Shown piece after piece: positions 1 to 5,270 of a DNA stretch of 5,270 bases. The DNA is from an uncultured Porphyromonas sp. (lineage in GTDB: Bacteria > Bacteroidota > Bacteroidia > Bacteroidales > Porphyromonadaceae). The notes below the pieces were generated by a model, which made no database searches, was not told the DNA's origin, and saw only the letters and a list, made by a program, of their open reading frames with translations. The stretch's first letter is position 1, and the number at the start of each line of letters is the position of its first letter. The position numbers and the translations under genes are program-made. The stretch covers positions 1 to 5,270 of the forward strand of contig CAKMOP010000116.1 of assembly GCA_927910985.1 (NCBI GenBank), in the 5' to 3' direction.

Positions 1-63
1 GAGGCTCAAGGCAGCGATGAGTGCCCCGAGGTGACTGCGCTGCTCTGCGTGCGAACTATTCAT
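1..63 (-). CDS. 5' fragment of an unidentified gene starting inside the GH92 stop region (partial)
   Basis: An ATG at 63-61 lies out of frame within the last codons of the GH92 gene; the shared bases read ATGAATAG, so the two genes overlap by 8 nt. From this ATG the frame stays open to the window edge for 21 codons. The visible peptide starts MNSSHAEQRSH and continues LGALIAALSL, a short polar and basic stretch followed by a hydrophobic run, as at the start of a signal peptide or membrane anchor. Overlaps like this are common between co-translated genes, so I infer co-transcription with the mannosidase and possibly export of the product. Only 21 codons are visible, no family can be named, and an open frame this short could be chance. 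Confidence 0.5.
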   Translation of the reverse strand, partial: MNSSHAEQRSHLGALIAALSL

Positions 64-2319
64 ACCAGATGGCTCCCTGCTGGTCGGTGAGGGTAAAGTG
101 TACCTCACCTCCCTGCATCAATTCCTCGTAGGTGATGTAAGACTTGTGGTGCGCTCGTCCGTTGATGGTGACGCTCTTGATGTAGCGCTTCTTATCGCTC
201 AGCTCGGGAGCAGAGAGGTGCAGCGTGCGACCGTTGGGCAGAGTGATGGTACTCTGACGGAAGAGTGGCGTAACCAGTTCGTAGCGTCCACTCAAGGGAT
301 CGACGGGATAGAAGCCCAAGGAAGCGAAGACGTACCAGGCGGACATCTGACCACAGTCCTCGTTGCCACAGAGACCGTTGGGCTTGTCGGTGTAGAGCTC
401 ACGGAGGACACGGTGTGTGAGGTCGGCGGTCTTCCACGGCTGGCGCGCGGCGTTATAGAGGAAGATAACGTGATGCCCTGGCTCATTGCCGTGGGCGTAT
501 TGCCCGATCATCCCCGTGGAGAAGATGGGCAGTTCGATGTGCTTGGGTGTCGGGGAGGTGAAGAACTCATCCAGTCGCTCGGCGAGCTTGCCCTGCATCA
601 ACTTGCTGAGGCCCTCGACATCGTGCTGTACGCTGAAGAGGTAATGATAGGCATTACTCTCGGTGAAGGGCTTCGTGTAGGCGAAGGGATCGAAGAGGGA
701 ATCCAGCTGTCCATTGCTTTGACGAGGGCGGAAGAAGCCCGTACGCTCGTCCCACAGATGGCGGTAGGAGCGGGCACGCTCCCGGTAGATTTGTTCCACT
801 TCGCGGTCGCCCATCCAGGCCGCATAGCGTGCAATAGCATCGTCATCGTAGGCATATTCGAGGGTCTTCGAGACACTCTCATCCTCGTGATCACTACCGA
901 TGTAGCCCTTCTCCCGATACTCGTCCAGACCACGGTAACCCTTACGTTCGGCCGTTGAGCGTAGGAGGCCGAGGAGTGCCGCCTTATCCTTCGGCACATA
1001 GATACCACGTAGGACAGCCTCGACGATGACAGGGATGGAGTGGTAGCCGATCATCATATCCGTCTCCGAAGCATACATATTCCATACCGGCAAGTGCCCA
1101 CCGTTCTGCGCACCGAAGTCGATGAGCGACTCGACGAGTCACGCTGGAGCTTGGGCTGCAAGAGGGAGTAGAGGGGGTGAGCTGCACGGTAGGTATCCCA
1201 AAGCGAGAAGGTGCTGTAGGTCGCACCCTTGCGCTGATGCACCTTGCGGTCTGCTCCGAGGTAGCTCCCATCGACGTCGCTGTAGAGCGTGGGGCAGATC
1301 TGCGCGCGGTAGAGTGCCGTGTAGAAGGTCGTCTGCAGGCTGTCAGGGGTATCGGACGAGAGGCGAATCTGCCCAAGACGCTGGTTCCACAGAGCTGCCG
1401 CACGCTGGCGATAGCGGTCGAAGTCAATGTGCGCGGCTTCGGCATTGAGGTTCTTCAGCGCACCGGCTTCACTGACTCCCGAGAGGGCGGTGCGAAGGAT
1501 GATGCTTTCGCCTGCACGTACCTTGTAGTAGTAAAGGCGTAGGATGACGCCATGCTTGGCAGCCGTTCCCTTCCCTTCGCGTGGGACGATCGTGTGCTCG
1601 ATGCGGTCTGCAGGACGCGAAATCTTGGTGGTAAAGTAGACTTCTTGCCCACGTGCCCAGCCATCGGAGAAACGGTAGCCCGAGAGATGGGCAGGAGTAA
1701 TCGCACGCACGTCGCTGGAGAGGGTACGGTCCCAGTTCATCGCCTTGTCGAGGTTCAGGATGATGCACGCCGTGTCGGCATCCTGCTGGAAGGTGTAGCG
1801 CTGCACGCCGACACGATCGGTGGCGATGAGCTCGACACGTATCTTATACGGCTCAAGGGTCACGGCATAGTAGCCAGCTTGCGCCACCTCCGTCTTGTGG
1901 GAGAAGCGAGCGTGGATACCTATGGGAGCCTGCTCCTTAGTCTGCGAAGCTGAGGTCACAAGGCGGTCATCCAAAGCAGGCAAGGTAATCGGGAAGAAGG
2001 ATATATCGTAGAGGTCGCCTGCGCCCGTACCACTCAGATGGGTGTGGCTGAAGCCTGCGATGGTGCTGTCGGGGTAGAAGTAGCCAGCGATATAGTCCCA
2101 GCCAGCGCGCCCATTGTCGGGGCTGAGCTGCACCATGCCAAAGGGTGCAGAAGCTCCTGGGTAGACGTTCCCCACCCAGTCGGTACCGATGAGGGTATTC
2201 ACACGCTGAGCAAGTGGTGTGCGCGGTGTGGGAAGGCTCTGCTTGCGCTGTGCTGGCAGCGTCAATGCAGTAAGAAGGCCAAGGCCAAGCCCTAAGAGGG
2301 CGGTAAGTCGTCTTGTCAT
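56..2319 (-). pseudogene. GH92 family exo-alpha-mannosidase, secreted, interrupted by a one-base frameshift
   Basis: Glycoside hydrolase family 92 enzymes are calcium-dependent inverting exo-alpha-mannosidases that trim mannose from N-glycans or mannans. The ATG at 2319 starts a hydrophobic signal peptide (roughly residues 1-23, ending near LPA-Q, with no lipobox Cys). The N-terminal domain carries family motifs: IGTDWVGNVYPGASAPFGM (44-62), GFSHTHLSGTGAGD (89-102) and FSLWDTYRAAHPLY (371-384). The frame is lost after Asp394 (1140-1138); the continuation LVESLIDFGAQNGGHLPVW is read from 1138 in another frame. With one base restored the protein is about 754 residues, normal for GH92. The second half has TESNAYHY (Glu about 554, probable general acid by analogy with characterised members), HGNEPGHH (about 610-617) and GNEDCGQMSAWYVF (about 652-665, acidic residues of the probable base region). 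Linkage specificity cannot be assigned. As written, the product stops about 28 residues past the shift (stop at 1054-1056) and lacks the catalytic half. The cause is either real inactivation or a sequencing error. Confidence 0.9.
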
Positions 2320-2661
2320 AGAGGAGGCTTGTAGCGGAACTTAATGATATGTAAGATACGCATTTACCACGGGTCAGAGGTATCATGACGTGGGGTTCCT
2401 CCGCCTTATCCACTGGCATATACACGACATCCCCGGGGCTTTCCACCGCAGACGGAGGAGAAGGCACTTGTATAAGGGACACAAAAGCAACACCGCTGAC
2501 ATCCCGAATATAGGATATCAGCGGTGCGTAAGTCTGTGAATACCTCTTAGTGCACCCTCACAAGAAGAGGGGCGAGGTAGGGAGTAGCCTCGTAATCGAG
2601 GGCGGAATGATCGCCTTCGCTAAGCGACAGCGGTGCGAAGGGGAGGGAGACGGAGTCTCTA
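2320..2661. other. Intergenic region between rpsU and the GH92 gene, no supported gene
   Basis: These 342 bases contain the probable rpsU terminator (2491-2526). Next to rpsU there are two weaker hairpins: 2588-2601 (CCTCG, loop TAAT, CGAGG) and 2614-2641 (CCTTCGC pairing with GCGAAGG across 14 nt). A 10-base direct repeat, CAGCGGTGCG, occurs at 2519-2528 and 2628-2637. I found no match to the Bacteroidetes -33/-7 promoter ahead of the GH92 ATG, nor a Shine-Dalgarno sequence; the bases just upstream of that ATG are pyrimidine-rich. An open frame entering GH92 out of frame from a GTG at 2482 has no recognisable product. Confidence 0.6.
2491..2526 (-). terminator. Probable intrinsic terminator downstream of rpsU
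   Basis: Arms 2491-2504 and 2513-2526 form a 14-bp stem (CACCGCTGAcATCC against GGATaTCAGCGGTG) with one internal mismatch and an 8-nt loop. On the minus strand the hairpin is followed by TTGCTTTTGT, a moderate U-rich tract. This suits termination of rpsU transcripts coming from 2662. It lies about 135 nt past the rpsU stop, so the rpsU mRNA would have an unusually long 3' UTR. There is no T tract on the plus-strand side. Confidence 0.6.
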
Positions 2662-2856
2662 CTACTGCTCTTCGGCCTGGTGGAGCTGCTTGACGTAGAT
2701 GGCCTTTTCCATCTTCTTGCGTCGAGCTACAGAGGGCTTGATGAAGGCCTGACGTGCACGAAGTGCGCGTACGGCACCAGTCTTCTCAAACTTTCTCTTA
2801 AATCTTCTCAGAGCCTTCTCGATGTTTTCGCCCTCTTTTACTGGAACTACGATCAT
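2662..2856 (-). CDS. rpsU: 30S ribosomal protein S21
   Basis: This encodes ribosomal protein S21, a small basic protein of the 30S subunit platform near the 3' end of 16S rRNA. The 64-residue product is full length for Bacteroidetes S21. It shows the family pattern: an N-terminal MIVVPVKEGENIEKALRRF, the basic KRKFEKTGAVRALRARQAF segment, and a C-terminal SVARRKKMEKA stretch ahead of an acidic Gln/Glu end. The ATG at 2856 follows an A/T-rich leader without a Shine-Dalgarno sequence, normal in this phylum. A strong consensus promoter lies about 65-100 nt upstream and a probable terminator about 135 nt downstream, so the gene is likely monocistronic. The next gene downstream is an unrelated glycosidase. 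Confidence 0.97.
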   Translation of the reverse strand: MIVVPVKEGENIEKALRRFKRKFEKTGAVRALRARQAFIKPSVARRKKMEKAIYVKQLHQAEEQ

Positions 2857-2922
2857 AATATCTTATCTATTTGTTGTTATACTTCTACAGTAGGGAGTGT
2901 GTGCTATGCACCCAATCGGTGG

Positions 2923-2955
2923 GCAAAATTACTAATACTTTGGCTAATACACAAA
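2923..2955 (-). promoter_or_regulatory. Bacteroidetes-type sigma-ABfr promoter for rpsU
   Basis: On the minus strand, TTTG (2955-2952) is followed by a 20-nt spacer and then TAATTTTGC (2931-2923). This matches the Bacteroidetes primary sigma factor consensus, TTTG then 19-21 nt then TAnnTTTGY, at every defined position. The predicted transcription start is around 2916-2918, giving a 5' leader of about 60 nt before the rpsU ATG at 2856. The leader is A/T-rich close to the start codon. Confidence 0.85.
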
Positions 2956-3018
2956 CGCCGACGTCTCTTCACCCCTTAGCGACACCCTACCCTTCCCCAA
3001 GCCGTGAGAGGAAAACTT

Positions 3019-3069
3019 CTTCCTCGGAGCGACTACGCCACAAGGTGCGAGGTCGACTTACCGAGGAAG
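3019..3069. repeat. Nine-base inverted repeat pair in the rpsU upstream region
   Basis: CTTCCTCGG at 3019-3027 and CCGAGGAAG at 3061-3069 are exact inverted repeats 33 bases apart. No T tract follows on either strand and no gene spans them. They sit directly beside the tandem array that begins near 3079 and may be part of the same intergenic element. Chance cannot be excluded for a 9-base pair. Confidence 0.4.
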
Positions 3070-3078
3070 CGCGAAAGA

Positions 3079-3190
3079 CCACCCTCGAGCGGAGGAACTT
3101 TCCACCTGATGGAAAGTTTCTTTTCCGCGAGTGGAACATCTTCATTCCACCCGTGGAAGGCTTCCGCTCCACCTGTGATCAAGGAGCACC
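3079..3190. repeat. Imperfect tandem array of 22-23 nt palindromic units
   Basis: The motif CCAC (once CCGC) recurs at 3079, 3102, 3125, 3147 and 3169, a spacing of 23, 23, 22 and 22 bases. The central units contain a short palindrome of the form TTCCACCnGTGGAA. It is perfect at 3145-3158 (TTCCACCCGTGGAA), near perfect at 3123-3136, and part of a longer hairpin at 3097-3117 (ACTTTCCA, loop CCTGA, TGGAAAGT). Outer units are more degenerate. The array lies between the terminator of the DUF2721 gene and the rpsU promoter, so it is intergenic. From memory, short tandem repeats of similar period occur in Porphyromonas genomes; this was not checked. Confidence 0.7.
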
Positions 3191-3221
3191 GCACCCGTAC
3201 TAACTCTTATGCTCCTGCAGC

Positions 3222-3274
3222 AAAAAACCGAAAGACATTCGGCTCCTTCGTTCGCAGTGAACGAAGGAGCCGAA
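3222..3274 (-). terminator. Strong intrinsic terminator of the lipB-DUF2721 unit
   Basis: TTCGGCTCCTTCGTTC (3238-3253) and its exact complement (3259-3274) make a 16-bp perfect stem with a 5-nt loop. On the minus strand it is followed by GTCTTTCGG and then six T residues (3227-3222). It begins 35 nt after the stop codon of the DUF2721 gene and is oriented to end that transcript. The plus-strand flank has no T run, so it is not obviously bidirectional. Confidence 0.9.
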
Positions 3275-3309
3275 CAAGAATAAGGGAAGGAGGGCTATCG
3301 CCCGAAGAG

Positions 3310-4573
3310 CTATTCTGCGCCTTCCGTGCGGGGAGTTACGGATGCCGCGGGCTGCGTAGCGGCTTCCTGCTGGGCTTCACGCTGACGCGCCACAGCCTCT
3401 TCGTAGCTCATCGGACGAGCTGGGCGCTCTGCTGGCTGGGGCTGGGGAGTCTTCTCCGTAGGAATAGGAGTAGCCACGGGAGCTGTCTGAGGGGCAGGCG
3501 TCGAAGGCGTAGGAGGTGCTTCTACTGGACGAGCAGGCTCATTCGCAGGAGCTTGCTGGGGACGAGGGCGACGCTCCTCGGGACGCTGACGGCGCTCTTC
3601 GCGGGGCTGACCTTCGGCAGACTGCTGACGCTCGGGACGCTCGGGACGAGGCTGACGCTCGACAGGGGCTTCAGCTGAATGGGCAGGCGAAGCTACTGAA
3701 GGAGCAGAAACGGTGGGAGCAGAAACAGAAGAGACTTCAGGACGCTCGGCTGCACGCTCGGAGCGGTCTGGACGGTCCGTGCGCTGACGGCGGTTATTAC
3801 CATCTCGGTTCTGCGAGCCATTACCGTTGTTACCACCATTGTTGCCGTTGCCTCGACCTTCACGCACAGGACGCTCAGCGGATTCGCTGCTGCGCTCGGC
3901 AGTGCGTTCGGGACGGTTCTGCTCACGGCGTTCGCCACGCTCGGAGCGATCATTGCGCTCAGAGCGGTCGTTGCGCTCGCCACGCTCAGGACGAGGCTGG
4001 CGATTGCCACCCTGTTGCGCTGGAGCTGAAGTCTTCTCTTGTGCTTGGGACTGAGACGAAGGAGCGGCTTGCGATGAAGCCTCCTTGCCTTCGCGACTCT
4101 TCTTGCGCTTGCTACGTGACTTCTCACGCTGGAGGGTCTCGTCATCGGGACGCTGACGGAGCGAACCGTGCTCACGACGGATGGACTGCAGACTGAGATT
4201 AAGCGCCTTTACTGAGATTTGGATTTCCCAGATACAGATACAGAGCGAGAGGGCTAAAAGCACCATCCCGACGCCGAAGACAGCCCCACCGATGACGTTC
4301 CACTCGAGGTAGTAGAGGAACATAGCCACAAGGGAGACTAAAAGGCTCGATGCACCGAGCACCTGCATCCAGCGGATGAGGTCAAGGCGGCGGTAGAGGT
4401 TCTCGATCTGCTTGAGTGAAGTGGGCTCAGCTTCGGGGTTCTTCTCATAGCGTTCCTTAAGGTTGCGCACCGTGGAAGCATAGGAGAGGAAGCGGTTGGT
4501 ATAAGCCAGGAGGATGAGTGAGATCGCCGAGAAAAGAAGCGGCGGTGTAGAGAGATTTGAACTCAGTAGTCAT
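3310..4573 (-). CDS. DUF2721 family membrane protein with a long charged low-complexity tail; apparent N-terminal frameshift
   Basis: The first third matches the DUF2721 family, small membrane proteins of unknown function. Landmarks are LLFSAISLILLAYTNRF, then VRNLKERYEKNP, LKQIENLYRRLDLIRWMQ, and WEIQISVKALNLSL. Three hydrophobic segments are visible, at about residues 11-26, 70-90 and 92-116 of the repaired protein. From about residue 136 to the end (420) the sequence is low complexity, rich in Arg, Glu, Pro, Gln, Asn and Ser, with RSERND repeats, an Asn/Gly stretch and a Pro/Ala/Thr end; it is probably disordered. The expected start ATG at 4573 (MTTEF) is out of frame with the rest. Removing one A from the AAA at 4558-4556 gives MTTEFNLSTPPLLFSAI, a normal family N-terminus. 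The frame as written has a TGA at 4572-4570 and no ATG before the first helix; the first in-frame GTG (4470) would delete that helix. The gene follows lipB by 47 nt and ends at a strong terminator. Confidence 0.8.
3938..3991 (-). repeat. 18-bp tandem repeat encoding RSERND units
   Basis: Units at 3938-3955 and 3956-3973 are 18-base near-identical copies, followed by a more diverged third at 3974-3991. Each copy begins CGCTC on the plus strand. Because 18 is a multiple of three, unit gain or loss would keep the reading frame and lengthen or shorten the RSERND stretch in the tail of the DUF2721 protein. Confidence 0.7.
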
Positions 4574-4620
4574 AGGATATGATGATGAGTGTTGGAGAAA
4601 ATTAAAAGGAGAAAGGGAGA

Positions 4621-5270
4621 TCAGAAGCGCGCTGGAAGAAGGGCTGCCAGACGGCGGTGCAGGATAGAAGCCAAGAGATGCTTGGTGACGGTGAAGTCCA
4701 CTTCTTGGCCGACTTCGCCTGCGATCGAAGCTACTTTGCCTTCCTTGAAGCCACAGGGATTGATGAGCTGGAAGGGCGCCAGGTCGGTATTGACATTGAG
4801 GGCGAAGCCGTGCATCGTGACGTAGCGACTGCTCTTCACACCGATGGCGCAGATCTTGCGCTCACGCTGTGGGTCGCCGACATCCAGCCAGACACCTGTA
4901 GCTCCGTCCTTGAGTCCAGCCTTGATCTTATAGAAGGCAAGGAGCTCAATAACCGACTGCTCAAGTAGCTCAATATAGGCCTTCAGCCCAAGACCGAAGC
5001 GCTCCAAATCGAGAATAGGATAGCCCGTGATCTGACCCGGGCCGTGGTAGGTGACATCCCCCCCACGCTCGACAGAGAAGAAGTCATAGCCGTGCTCACG
5101 CAGGAAGTCCTCGCTCATCAGCATATTGGCCGCATCGGCGTGGAGCCCCATCGTGAAGACGGGATTGTGCTCGCAGAAGAGGAGGAAGGACTCCGTCGGG
5201 CGGTGCTCGTGCTTGGCCTGCAGCTGAGCATCAAAGAGCTCCTTCTGCAGCGCCCACGCATCGGCATAAG
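4621..5270 (-). CDS. lipB: Lipoyl(octanoyl) transferase (partial, N-terminus outside window)
   Basis: LipB moves the octanoyl group from octanoyl-acyl carrier protein to a lysine of lipoyl domains, such as those of pyruvate and 2-oxoacid dehydrogenases and the glycine cleavage H protein; LipA then inserts sulfur. The visible 215 residues run from YADAWALQKELFDAQ at the window edge to the stop at 4621. They contain the substrate-pocket motif RGGDVTYHGPGQ (visible residues 68-79), the catalytic lysine in KICAIGVKSS (Lys138) followed by MHGFALNVN, and the catalytic cysteine in INPCG (Cys172). All key residues are present, so the enzyme should be active. The Met codon at 5151 is internal, since conserved family sequence continues upstream of it. 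By comparison with typical LipB, perhaps 10-20 residues are missing. It is cytoplasmic and probably co-transcribed with the DUF2721 gene. Confidence 0.95.
   Translation of the reverse strand, partial: YADAWALQKELFDAQLQAKHEHRPTESFLLFCEHNPVFTMGLHADAANMLMSEDFLREHGYDFFSVERGGDVTYHGPGQITGYPILDLERFGLGLKAYIELLEQSVIELLAFYKIKAGLKDGATGVWLDVGDPQRERKICAIGVKSSRYVTMHGFALNVNTDLAPFQLINPCGFKEGKVASIAGEVGQEVDFTVTKHLLASILHRRLAALLPARF

Noticed and set aside
98..958. Long plus-strand open frame of 286 codons opposite the GH92 gene
   Set aside because: It is antisense to conserved GH92 motifs and has no recognisable domain; biased codon use on the minus strand explains the lack of stops.
1120..1150. Programmed ribosomal frameshift in the GH92 gene
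   Set aside because: There is no slippery heptamer, and GH92 enzymes are not known to be made this way.
1967..2482. Minus-strand open frame of 171 codons from a GTG at 2482
   Set aside because: Most of it overlaps the conserved GH92 N-terminus in the wrong frame, and the unique upstream part resembles no known protein.
3079..3190. CRISPR array
   Set aside because: The 22-23 nt units abut one another without unique spacers, and no cas gene is present.
2871..3678. Plus-strand open frames across the intergenic repeats and into the DUF2721 tail
   Set aside because: They translate terminator, repeat array and antisense low-complexity sequence into Arg/Ser-rich text with no domain.
3516..4196. 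Plus-strand open frame of 226 codons antisense to the Arg/Glu-rich tail
   Set aside because: The repetitive GC-rich codons of the minus-strand tail remove stops on the other strand; its His/Ala/Asp/Arg-rich translation matches nothing known.
4468..4470. GTG as start of the DUF2721 protein
   Set aside because: Conserved family sequence continues in the same frame upstream, including the first membrane helix.
5149..5151. ATG as start of lipB
   Set aside because: LipB-like sequence (LLFCEHNPVFT and YADAWALQ) continues in frame upstream to the window edge, so this Met is internal.

Overview
The window looks like chromosomal DNA from a Bacteroidales bacterium, most probably Porphyromonas or a close relative. 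This rests on four things: a Bacteroidetes-type promoter (TTTG, 20 nt, TAnnTTTGC) in front of rpsU, no obvious Shine-Dalgarno sequences, GH92 and DUF2721 proteins that resemble Bacteroidales versions, and a short array of 22-23 nt CCACC-GTGGAA repeats between genes. The genus is inferred by eye, not by a database match. All supported genes lie on the minus strand, so the biological reading order runs from 5270 down to 1.

Reading 5' to 3' on the minus strand: (1) 5270-4621 is lipB, octanoyltransferase of lipoate synthesis, with its first residues outside the window. (2) 4573-3310, 47 nt downstream, is a DUF2721 membrane protein carrying an unusually long Arg/Glu/Pro/Gln/Asn-rich tail. Its first 34 codons are in a different frame from its ATG, apparently because of one extra base. 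It ends at a strong intrinsic terminator (3222-3274). (3) 3309-2857 is an intergenic region with that terminator, an imperfect tandem repeat array (3079-3190), a 9-bp inverted repeat pair (3019-3069) and a textbook rpsU promoter. (4) 2856-2662 is rpsU (ribosomal protein S21), followed by about 340 nt without a convincing gene that holds a probable rpsU terminator (2491-2526). (5) 2319-56 is a secreted GH92 alpha-mannosidase, split by a one-base frameshift near 1138-1140. (6) 63-1 is the start of another gene whose ATG overlaps the GH92 stop codon, suggesting translational coupling.

Functionally these are a cofactor-synthesis gene with a membrane-protein partner, a translation gene with its own promoter, and a glycan-degrading gene probably co-transcribed with the gene after it. 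I see no mobile element, CRISPR array, RNA gene or defence system, and no convincing new biological system. The most notable points are two single-base frame disruptions in otherwise well-conserved genes, the low-complexity tail on a DUF2721 protein, and the palindromic repeat array.
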